In this document: one piece after another, positions 15,384 through 22,609 of the stretch
Layout: each line of letters opens with the position of its first letter
Numbering within the stretch: position 1 is the stretch's first letter
Assembly (NCBI GenBank): GCA_964402115.1
Contig: CAYOBW010000056.1
Location: 1-30,979 of the forward strand
Origin: CAYOBW01 sp964402115
GTDB taxonomy: Bacteria > Verrucomicrobiota > Kiritimatiellia > UBA8416 > CAYOBW01
Direction: 5' to 3'
Length of the DNA stretch: 30,979 nt
The notes under the pieces: model-generated
What the model was told of the DNA's origin: nothing
Databases searched by the model: none
The model's input: only the letters and a program-made list of their open reading frames with translations
Made by a program: the position numbers and the translations under genes

Positions 15384-18161
15384 ATGCTGACCATGAAAAC
15401 ATGCTTGCTGCTGCTGGCGGGGGGGATCGTTGCCGGACTCGGACTGCCCGCGGCTGCGGAGGTCTCGGCCGACGCGCCGCCCGGACTGGCGCTGATACCG
15501 GCGGGCTCGTTCGAGATGGGGGACCACCACGGCTTCGTGGACCCGAAGCACGGCGGCGATGAAACGCCGCTCCATATCGTGCGGCTCGACGCGTTCTACA
15601 TCGGCTTCAACGACGTGACGACGCGCGCGTACGGGGAGTTCCTCAACGCGGCGCTCGCGCGGCGCGAGATCGAGGTGCGGGAGGGCGGGGTGTACCTGGC
15701 CGGCGGCAGCGAGCTGCTGTGCGAGACGCGGGCGATGTCGCCCTACAGCCGCATCGGCTGGAGCGGCGGGGCGTTCACCGTGCTCGACCGGAAGGAGAAC
15801 CACCCCATCGTCTGCATCCGCTGGCCGGGCGCGGCCGTCTACTGCAACTGGCTGAGCGCGCGGCAGGGGAAGCCGTTGTGCTACAACACGGCCAGCTGGG
15901 ACTGCGATTTCAACAAGAGCGGGTTCCGGCTGCCGACCGAAGCCGAATGGGAATACGCCGGTCGGGGCGGCTTGCAGAGCCCCTACCGCAACTTCCCGTG
16001 GGGCGATGAGCCGGACGCGGCGCGGGCGAATTGGCCGGAATCCGGGAATCCGTTTCGGGCCGGTCCGCAGCCATGGACAACGCCGGTTGGCTTCTTCAAC
16101 GGCCAGCTGCAGCGCAAGGCGGACTTCGGCTGGCCGGGTGCGCAGGAGACTTACCAGGCTGCAAACGGTGCGAATGGCTACGGCCTCTATGACATGGCGG
16201 GCAACGTCTGGCAGTTCGTCAACGACTGGTACGGGCGCGACTACTACGCCTACAGCCCGACCGACAATCCGCCCGGCCCGGCCAGCGGCAGCCTCATGCC
16301 CGATGCCAAACCGTATCGCGGCATGCGCGGGGGCAATTGGTACAACGGGGAGAACGGCCACAGCCGCGTCTCGAATCGCAACCCGTCCTACTTCCGCGGC
16401 CCGCAGGACCCGAACCACCCCTACTACCACCTCGGCTTCCGGGTCGTACTCCCGGTGAACGCCGAGAGCCGGCCCGTCAGCAAGCCGACACCAGCCTTGC
16501 TGCTCACAGGGACCCTGATGCAGTTCGCCCTCGCACAAGAGCAACCCAATGACCGTCCGCGCCGGCCCAACGGGCAGGGCCAGGGCCAGGGGCCCGGACA
16601 GGGCCGCGGCCGCGAAGGCAATGGACCTGGCGGGGGCGGGCGTGCCGGCGAAGGCGGCGGACGGCGCGAGATGCCGGAGAACAAGACGCCCGTTTCGCCC
16701 AACCCGGGCCAGACGGTCGGGCTCTTCCTCAACGCGCCCAAAGCCTGCGACGGCTACACCCTCTTTGCGCCGAAGCACAACATGGTGACCTACCTGATGA
16801 ACAACGCCGGGCAGGTCGTGCATTCCTGGAAGAGCGCCTACGAGCCCGGGCAGGTCGTGCATCTGCTGCCTGACGGCCATTTGATTCGCGCCTGCATGCT
16901 CCGGGTGCAGGGTGGCACCGGCGGCGGCGAAGGCGGCCGCATCGAGGAGTACGACTGGGACGGCAACCTGGTCTGGGAGTTCAACCATGCCACCCGCGAC
17001 TACCAGTTGCACCATGACCTCAAACCGCTGCCCAACGGCAATATTCTCGCCCTGATGGTCGAGCGCAAGTCGCGCGAGCAGGCCCTGGCGGCCGGCTTTC
17101 AGGACAGCCTCCTGCGCGACGATTACCTGGTTCCCGACGCCCTGGTCGAGATTCAACCCACCAGGCCCAAAGGCGGCAAGATCGTTTGGGAATGGCACGT
17201 CTGGGATCACCTGGTTCAGGACTTGGACCGCTCGAAAGCCAACTATGGCGACGTGGCGGCGCACCCGGAACTGGTTTATGTCAACAGCAACGGCCGCGGC
17301 GCGCCCGCGTTCTGGAACCACATGAACTCGTTCGATTACAACCCGAAGCTCGACCAGATCGCCCTGAGCGTGCGCGGCTGCAACGAAATCTGGATCCTGG
17401 ACCACAGCACCACCACCCAGGAGGCTGCCGGCCACACGGGCGGCAAGCACGGCAAAGGCGGCGACCTGATCTACCGCTGGGGCAACCCCGCGGCTTACAA
17501 GCGCGGCACCCTGCAGGATAAGCAATTGATCCAGCAGCACGACGCCCAGTGGATTCCCGACGGCTATCCCGGCGCGGGCCACATGACCATCTTCAACAAC
17601 GGCTACGATCGCGGCTGGTCAAGCGTGGAAGAAATCGTGCTGCCGGCGGATGCCAACGGCCGCTACGTGCTGGAACCCGGCAAAGCCTACGGCCCCGCCC
17701 AGCCGGCTTGGCATTACGAGGCCAAAAACCGCACGGACTTCTTCTCCTCCGAAATCTCCGGCGCACACCGCCTGCCCAATGGCAACACGCTCATTTGCGC
17801 GGGCGTTGTCGGCCACCTGTTCGAGGTTACGCCGACCGGTGAAATGGTTTGGCAATACGTGAATCCGATGGTGCGCGGCGGGATTCTTGCCCAGGGCGAA
17901 CGGCCCGGCAAGGACATGCGCGGCCACTTGTGGAACGCGGTCTTCAAGGCCCACCGCTACGCGCCCGATTACCCCGGCCTGAAAGGCCGCGACCTCACGC
18001 CCAAGGGCGTCATCGAGCTGCCCGCATCGGAGAAGGGCAAGACGGGACTCGACAACATGACCGAGCAGCAGCGCCCCGACCGCGGTCCCGGCGGCCAGGG
18101 TCGGGGCGCGGGCGGTCAAGGAGAAGGCAATCGTGATAATCGTCCGCCGCGCGATCCATAA
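15384..18161 (+). CDS. Secreted FGE-like plus ASST (type B) fusion, 925 aa
   Basis: The start at 15384 has AGGAG at 15375-15379 and gives a signal peptide (hydrophobic core CLLLLAGGIVAGLGL, cleavage near AAAEVS). Residues about 33-355 form an FGE/SUMF1-like domain (LIPAGSFEMGDH, RLPTEAEWEYAGRGG, MRGGNWYNG, HLGFRVV). The catalytic Cys pair of true FGE is absent, so formylglycine formation is not expected. A junction of about 80 residues contains a hydrophobic stretch, PALLLTGTLMQFALAQEQ, that looks like an old signal peptide, then a Gly/Gln/Arg/Pro-rich linker. Residues about 445-880 are a type B ASST with HHDL, His646 and Arg664 (18 apart, as in E. coli ASST) and QQHD (His719). The protein ends in another Gly/Arg-rich tail (RDNRPPRDP). 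It parallels the FGE-ASST half of the giant protein upstream and probably arose from the same duplicated unit. Confidence 0.88.
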   Translation: MLTMKTCLLLLAGGIVAGLGLPAAAEVSADAPPGLALIPAGSFEMGDHHGFVDPKHGGDETPLHIVRLDAFYIGFNDVTTRAYGEFLNAALARREIEVREGGVYLAGGSELLCETRAMSPYSRIGWSGGAFTVLDRKENHPIVCIRWPGAAVYCNWLSARQGKPLCYNTASWDCDFNKSGFRLPTEAEWEYAGRGGLQSPYRNFPWGDEPDAARANWPESGNPFRAGPQPWTTPVGFFNGQLQRKADFGWPGAQETYQAANGANGYGLYDMAGNVWQFVNDWYGRDYYAYSPTDNPPGPASGSLMPDAKPYRGMRGGNWYNGENGHSRVSNRNPSYFRGPQDPNHPYYHLGFRVVLPVNAESRPVSKPTPALLLTGTLMQFALAQEQPNDRPRRPNGQGQGQGPGQGRGREGNGPGGGGRAGEGGGRREMPENKTPVSPNPGQTVGLFLNAPKACDGYTLFAPKHNMVTYLMNNAGQVVHSWKSAYEPGQVVHLLPDGHLIRACMLRVQGGTGGGEGGRIEEYDWDGNLVWEFNHATRDYQLHHDLKPLPNGNILALMVERKSREQALAAGFQDSLLRDDYLVPDALVEIQPTRPKGGKIVWEWHVWDHLVQDLDRSKANYGDVAAHPELVYVNSNGRGAPAFWNHMNSFDYNPKLDQIALSVRGCNEIWILDHSTTTQEAAGHTGGKHGKGGDLIYRWGNPAAYKRGTLQDKQLIQQHDAQWIPDGYPGAGHMTIFNNGYDRGWSSVEEIVLPADANGRYVLEPGKAYGPAQPAWHYEAKNRTDFFSSEISGAHRLPNGNTLICAGVVGHLFEVTPTGEMVWQYVNPMVRGGILAQGERPGKDMRGHLWNAVFKAHRYAPDYPGLKGRDLTPKGVIELPASEKGKTGLDNMTEQQRPDRGPGGQGRGAGGQGEGNRDNRPPRDP

Positions 18162-18237
18162 GAGGTTTGCCATGGGAACGGGCGCCGAGCATCTGCCCGG
18201 CGCTCGCGCGTTCGGTGTTCGCATAAAGGGAGTCATC

Positions 18238-19854
18238 ATGAAACACACAATGCTGCTTCTCGTATTGTTCGCCACGGGGGCGCACGCCTACGAACGGCTG
18301 CAAGGGCCGACCGAACTGCTCTTCTGCGACAAGGAGAAGGCCTTGAACGGCTACACCTTGTTCGGCGTCGGCAACCGGACGATCCTCCTCGACATGGAAG
18401 GGCGCGTGGTCCACACCTGGCCGGTCGGGACAAATCCGCACCTGCTCGACAACGGCAATATCGTCGACGCCAGCAAGGATGACCCCAGCGGTTTCCAGGG
18501 CTTCAAGGAGGTGGACTGGGACGGCAAGACGGTCTGGGAATACACCGAGAAACGCAACAGCTATGCGCCGCACCACGATTGGGTGCGGATCTTCAACAGG
18601 AAGCTCAACGCGCCCACCACGCTCTACATCGCCAACAAGGCGATCTCGCACGAGCAGGCTATCGCCGCCGGCGCCGATCCGCGGAACGGCCCGTACGAGT
18701 ACGGCCAGATGGACGCCGTTGTCGAGGTCGACATGCAGGGCAACGTCGTCTGGGAATGGTGGTTCTTCGATCACGTCGTGCAGGACCTTGACCCGACGAA
18801 GACGAACTACGTCGGCCAGGGCAAGACCTTCGCCGACCATCCCGGCCGCATCAACATCAACATGCCCGGCCGGCCGTTGAAGCGCGACTGGCTGCACTGC
18901 AATTCGCTGGATTACAGCGCGGAGTCGGGCCACATCGTCATCAACTCCGTGCAGGGCGAGCTCTACGTGGTCGACCACGACGGCACGTTTGTTGCCGGCG
19001 ACCCGCAGGCCGGCATCGCCAAAGCCGCCGGCGTTGCCGGCGATTTCCTCTACCGGTTCGGCGACCCGGCCCGGTACGCCCAAGGCGACCCGCCGCGCGT
19101 CCTCGAGAACTGGGATTCCGCCACCTCCGGCCACAAGCAGATGGGCGGCTCGCACCACGCCTCCTGGATCCCGCCGGGCCTGCTCGGCGCGGGGCACCTC
19201 ATGGTTTTCAACAACGGCCAGTACCTCTTCCAGCGCACGCCGCAGTCTTCGATCCTGGAAATCAACCCGTTCCTTGACGCGAGCGGGCGTGACACCGGCA
19301 AATATGTCAACCCGCCCGCCGCCGGCTATCGGCGCGAGGCCTACGACAAGGACACGCACAACCAGCCGCGCCAAATCTCGCAGCAAGTCGTCTGGAGCTA
19401 CCGCTCCGCAAACAGCCACGGCTTCTTCAGCCATATCGGCTCCAGCGGCCAGCGCCTGCCGAACGGCAACACCTTCATTTGTTCCGACACGGAGGGCCAC
19501 TTCTTCGAGGTGACCGCCGCCGGCCAGATTGCCTGGGAATACATCAACCCCGTCACGCGCGACGGCCCCGTGAAAGTGCTCGGCGACGGCCTGCCGATGG
19601 TGAACTCCGCCTTCCGCGCCTTCCGCTACGCCGCCGACCACCCCGCGTTCAAGGGCCGCGACCTCGCGCCGAAGGGTACGATCACCGAGCGCGCGGCGCA
19701 GGGCCTCGACGTCTATCCCAAGCGCCGTCCGCCCGGCGACCGTCCGCCGGGCCAGGGCGGCGGTGGTGAGCGCCGCGGCGGCAGAGGGGGTCAAGGCGGC
19801 GGCCGCGACAATCGCGACGACCGTCCGCCACGCGACGATCAGCGCACGAAGTGA
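18238..19854 (+). CDS. Secreted ASST-like propeller, type A, divergent active site and Gly/Arg-rich tail (538 aa)
   Basis: The start at 18238 follows AAAGGGAG (18225-18232) and gives a signal peptide ending GAHA before YERLQG; the frame upstream of it is not coding. It aligns along its length with the type A proteins at 4570 and the N-terminus of the giant (DMEGRVVHTWP, PHHDWVRI, WLHCNSLDY, GSHHASW, SHIGSSGQRLPNGNT). Two changes stand out: the presumed catalytic Arg in INSVRG is Gln239 here (INSVQG), and both cysteines of the CIAAGC motif are Ala (AIAAGA). The C-terminus adds about 45 residues rich in Gly, Arg, Pro and Asp, ending RPPRDDQRTK, which the other type A copies lack. It may be a non-catalytic, binding or regulatory relative. 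Last gene of the ASST run. Confidence 0.87.
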   Translation: MKHTMLLLVLFATGAHAYERLQGPTELLFCDKEKALNGYTLFGVGNRTILLDMEGRVVHTWPVGTNPHLLDNGNIVDASKDDPSGFQGFKEVDWDGKTVWEYTEKRNSYAPHHDWVRIFNRKLNAPTTLYIANKAISHEQAIAAGADPRNGPYEYGQMDAVVEVDMQGNVVWEWWFFDHVVQDLDPTKTNYVGQGKTFADHPGRININMPGRPLKRDWLHCNSLDYSAESGHIVINSVQGELYVVDHDGTFVAGDPQAGIAKAAGVAGDFLYRFGDPARYAQGDPPRVLENWDSATSGHKQMGGSHHASWIPPGLLGAGHLMVFNNGQYLFQRTPQSSILEINPFLDASGRDTGKYVNPPAAGYRREAYDKDTHNQPRQISQQVVWSYRSANSHGFFSHIGSSGQRLPNGNTFICSDTEGHFFEVTAAGQIAWEYINPVTRDGPVKVLGDGLPMVNSAFRAFRYAADHPAFKGRDLAPKGTITERAAQGLDVYPKRRPPGDRPPGQGGGGERRGGRGGQGGGRDNRDDRPPRDDQRTK

Positions 19855-20191
19855 ACGCACATAGCAGGAGCTGGTGGCGGCCGAAGCGGCCTTTCAACTT
19901 CTTGCGCGCCCGCCGCGGGTGAGCGACACGGGAGCAGGCTATTGCTGGGCAGCGGGTCGATGCGGTTGCCAAGACGGCGTGCTGTGCCCGCTGCGGGAGT
20001 CTTACGGGAACGAAATAGGCTTCCGGGTAGAGATAGTCTTCGCCAGACTCATCCACAACCCTTACGTAACCGTCCCGAGCAGCTGCTTTGTCGGGCAGGA
20101 TCCGGTAGATTCTTCGGATTTCCAGGTCCTCGCACTCCTCATTCCGCACACAGATGGCGTACCGCTGTTGTGTTGTTGTGCTTAAGCTCAT
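19682..20191 (-). CDS. Small conserved protein (DESGEDYLYP family), probably with a lost natural stop
   Basis: The first 70 or so residues (about 19980-20191) look like a known family of roughly 75-residue bacterial proteins of unknown function: RYAICVRNEECEDLEIRRIY, then DGYVRVVDESGEDYLYPEAY and FVPVRLPQ. I recall close relatives in cyanobacteria and proteobacteria that end soon after the LPQ motif. Here the frame runs on for another 100 residues of Arg-rich, non-protein-like sequence and overlaps the 3' end of the ASST gene on the other strand by 173 bases. The natural stop was probably lost by a small frameshift or substitution near 19960-19980. The start at 20191 has only a weak ribosome site. 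The N-terminal domain is credible; the C-terminal extension is probably not functional. Confidence 0.55.
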   Translation of the reverse strand: MSLSTTTQQRYAICVRNEECEDLEIRRIYRILPDKAAARDGYVRVVDESGEDYLYPEAYFVPVRLPQRAQHAVLATASTRCPAIACSRVAHPRRARKKLKGRFGRHQLLLCAFTSCADRRVADGRRDCRGRRLDPLCRRGAHHRRPGPADGRRADGAWDRRRGPAPRAR

Positions 20192-20350
20192 GTCTTAAAC
20201 TTGCATGCGGCACTGTACCTCAATCGTGCCGTGATATCAAGCTGCCCAACAACGCAAATCAGCCTGAGCCGGGGTTCCCGGCGAGAGACTGAATTCGCTG
20301 CCGCACGCCCAGCCCGGATGCGAGCTTATGGGGGAGGCCCTCTTGGGAGG

Positions 20351-20770
20351 TCAGCGCAAAGTATCCGAAAGACAGCTGAGCAAGCTGGATGCGCTCCAGC
20401 GCTGGCCGCGCGTCTTGGTCACCACCCGGCTTCCCGCGCCATCCGTGACGGAGAACCCGTCGACGATGGCCCCGTTGTCGCCAATGCACGAGTAGATCCG
20501 CACGTTGTAGTCCATCTCGTCGTCCAGGCCCGTGAAGGCCAGGTTCATGGTGTTCCCGTAGACGATGTCCTCGGCGGCGGCCACGTAGTAGGGGTCGGCG
20601 GCGCGCCCGCCCCAGCCCGCGCCGAAGTCGTCGCCGCCAAAGGTCAGGGTCCCCGCGCTGCCCGACATGTTGAACGTGCCGGTACCGGTTCCCAGCCCGA
20701 CCAGGATGCGGGCGGTCGTCGTGTAGGACGTGCTCGTCGTGTAGTTCGCCGTCCGCGCGTCCCCGCGCAC
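20351..20770 (-). pseudogene. Internally deleted copy of the neighbouring beta-repeat protein gene
   Basis: The frame encodes two stretches that match separated parts of the intact gene at 20778-22463. ILVGLGTGTGTFNMSGSAGT and what follows to about 20628 match its N-terminal LVVGLGAGADVLNMTGNAGT. From about 20620 down, RAADPYYVAAAEDIVYGNT, FTGLDDEMDYNVRIYSCIG and TKTRGQRWSASSL match its C-terminal TAADPYYVNEADDIVYAGT and relatives. Roughly 970 bases of central repeats are missing, as are the signal peptide and the last 40 residues. It begins eight bases beyond the intact gene's stop. This is a tandem duplicate collapsed by internal deletion. No gene is apparent in the remaining 20192-20350. 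Confidence 0.7.
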
Positions 20771-20777
20771 GCCGGAG

Positions 20778-22463
20778 CTACCGCACCAGCAGCAGCGTCC
20801 CCGTCCTGACCACGGGGGCGTGCGCCTCGATCGTCACCGCGTTCAGGAACACGTTGGAGTTCACGCGCGAGACCGTCAGCACAAGGGATCCGGCCCCGTC
20901 GGTTGCAACCCCCTCGAACACCATCCCGCTCGCTGCGAGCGACGCGGCGCCCCAGCGCGCCCCCCGCGTTTGGGTGACGCTCCGCAGGACCGCCCCGTCC
21001 GTGACCGTGAAGCGCTCCTCGGCCGTACCGTTGTTGCCGATCAGGCTGCAGACGCGCACGGTGTAGAGGAAGGCGTCGTCCAGGCCGCGGGCCGTCAGGG
21101 TAATGGATGTGCCGGCGTAGACGATATCGTCCGCCTCGTTGACGTAGTAAGGGTCAGCGGCGGTACCGGGCCAGAGGTTGGCGGCGCCGTCGTTGTTGAA
21201 GCCGACGCCTCCGGCGGCGGCCAGCGTCAGCGTCACGTCGCCCGCGGGCACGCCGCTGCCGTACTTGACCACCGCGCCGGGCCCCAGCGTCCCGACCGCC
21301 GTGAAGACATTGTACGTCGCAGCCGAGCCGCCCGCCGACGAGAAATCCACGGCGAGCACATCGCCATCCGCCAGCGGCTCGACACGCGTGAGCCGGACCC
21401 GGCTGTTGGCCCCGCTGCCGTAGTCGACGCTGAAGTGCCGGCCCGCGCCGTCGTCGAAGAGCGTGCCGACGTCGAACATCGCCCCGCGCAGGGCTCCGGA
21501 GTAGGCGATGAGATCCCACGCCGCCCCCAGCGGCGGCTCAGCTCCCGCCACGTCCACGACCAGGTGGCTGCCGCCGACACTGTTCGGCCACCACACGTTC
21601 CAGTTCGCGTTCGGCCCCGCGTTCAAGAAGAGGTTGCGGCAGGTGATGGGCGCGAAAAGCCCGTTGGTCACGACGGCATGGATCGTGCCGGCGCCGGTGG
21701 GCGCCTGCAGGCCCGACTTGACGTCCGACCCCTGCAGCACGAGATCCTGGAACCGGACTTGGCTGTCGCCGCGGACTTTCAGGCGCCCCGACCCTCCGCC
21801 AAAGTTCATGTAGGTCATGTTGCTGACGGTGAGGCTGCCGCCCGCGAGATCCACGACGCCGGTCGCCGAGGCGCTGAGCCATCCCAGGCGAAGCTGCCCA
21901 CCCACGACGACGGTTCCCCCGCGGATGTTGAGCGTGCCGCGCTGATAGCCGCCGACACTGCGGGAGCCCAGCGCGAGCCAACTGCGCGCGTGCAGGGCGC
22001 CGCCGACCGCAACGTTGACGATGCCGGTGGCGGCGTTTCCGTTGCTGCCCACGCGCAAGTAGCCGTTGGTCGCCGTCAGCAGCGTGCCGGCCAGGAGGTT
22101 GAGCGTGCCGCGGCCACCATCGACGCCCACGTAGTTGGCCCTGTCGAGGTCGTTCCCGCCGAACGCGAGCGTGCCCGCGTTGCCGGTCATGTTGAGCACG
22201 TCGGCGCCGGCGCCGAGACCGACGACCAACCGCCCGCTGGTGGCGAACGTCGCGTTCGTCGCGTATGTGGCCGTCGCCGACGGACCCGCCGACGCGATGT
22301 GCGCGTTATTGGTCTCCTGTCCCGCGCTGCCCGGCACGCCGACCGGCGTCCAGTTGTCGGGGTTGGCATAGTCCCCGTCCAACACGCTGAACTCCGAACC
22401 CCGGGCCGGCAGCACGCTCAGTCCGACGATCCCCGCGGCCAGCACGGCGAGATAGCCCTTCAT
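20778..22463 (-). CDS. Secreted beta-repeat protein (autotransporter-repeat/PEP-CTERM-like passenger), 561 aa
   Basis: The start at 22463 gives a signal peptide (MKGYLAVLAAGIVGLSVLPA, cleavage near ARGSEF); a GGAGGG lies 12-17 bases upstream. The first half is built of short Gly/Asn-rich units with recurring patterns such as LNMTGNAGTLAFGG, GGRGTLNLLAGTLLTAT, YLRVGSNGNAATGIVNVA and RGTLNIRGGTVVVGG. This is the signature of beta-helix passengers annotated as autotransporter-associated repeats in PVC bacteria. The second half is a different beta domain (TAADPYYVNEADDIVYAGT, GLDDAFLYTVRVCSLIGNNG). The protein ends TLLLVR with no beta-barrel, sortase motif or recognisable PEP-CTERM anchor, so the mode of surface attachment is unknown. 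Probably an exported structural or adhesive protein. A degraded tandem copy lies directly downstream. Confidence 0.8.
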   Translation of the reverse strand: MKGYLAVLAAGIVGLSVLPARGSEFSVLDGDYANPDNWTPVGVPGSAGQETNNAHIASAGPSATATYATNATFATSGRLVVGLGAGADVLNMTGNAGTLAFGGNDLDRANYVGVDGGRGTLNLLAGTLLTATNGYLRVGSNGNAATGIVNVAVGGALHARSWLALGSRSVGGYQRGTLNIRGGTVVVGGQLRLGWLSASATGVVDLAGGSLTVSNMTYMNFGGGSGRLKVRGDSQVRFQDLVLQGSDVKSGLQAPTGAGTIHAVVTNGLFAPITCRNLFLNAGPNANWNVWWPNSVGGSHLVVDVAGAEPPLGAAWDLIAYSGALRGAMFDVGTLFDDGAGRHFSVDYGSGANSRVRLTRVEPLADGDVLAVDFSSAGGSAATYNVFTAVGTLGPGAVVKYGSGVPAGDVTLTLAAAGGVGFNNDGAANLWPGTAADPYYVNEADDIVYAGTSITLTARGLDDAFLYTVRVCSLIGNNGTAEERFTVTDGAVLRSVTQTRGARWGAASLAASGMVFEGVATDGAGSLVLTVSRVNSNVFLNAVTIEAHAPVVRTGTLLLVR

Positions 22464-22609
22464 CGAGTCACCGCCCTCCAACTCGAACACCACCCCTATC
22501 GCATGGGTCATTATTGACGATAACGCTCACGCGTGTACATGCGAATGTCAGGGGGGGGCAACCACGGTTATGCATTGCGGGCGCAGCGCGGATGGCCTAA
22601 CGTAAACGG
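22464..22609. promoter_or_regulatory. Divergent intergenic region between the beta-repeat gene and the cytochrome operon
   Basis: This spacer must carry the promoters of both divergent units. TTGACG at 22514-22519 with TACATG 16-17 bases later is a weak candidate for the rightward promoter. A run of eight G residues ends near 22557. No clear operator or riboswitch was seen. Confidence 0.3.

Noticed and set aside
16560..16640. Direct-repeat array (CRISPR-like) in the Gly/Gln-rich linker
   Set aside because: The repeats are codon-level low complexity within an open frame, with no spacers.
15252..17582. 776-residue open frame on the minus strand
   Set aside because: Antisense to the FGE-ASST gene, with no motifs or start signal.
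20259..20489. Short minus-strand frame next to the beta-repeat pseudogene
   Set aside because: No start signal, overlaps the pseudogene in another frame, and no family recognised.
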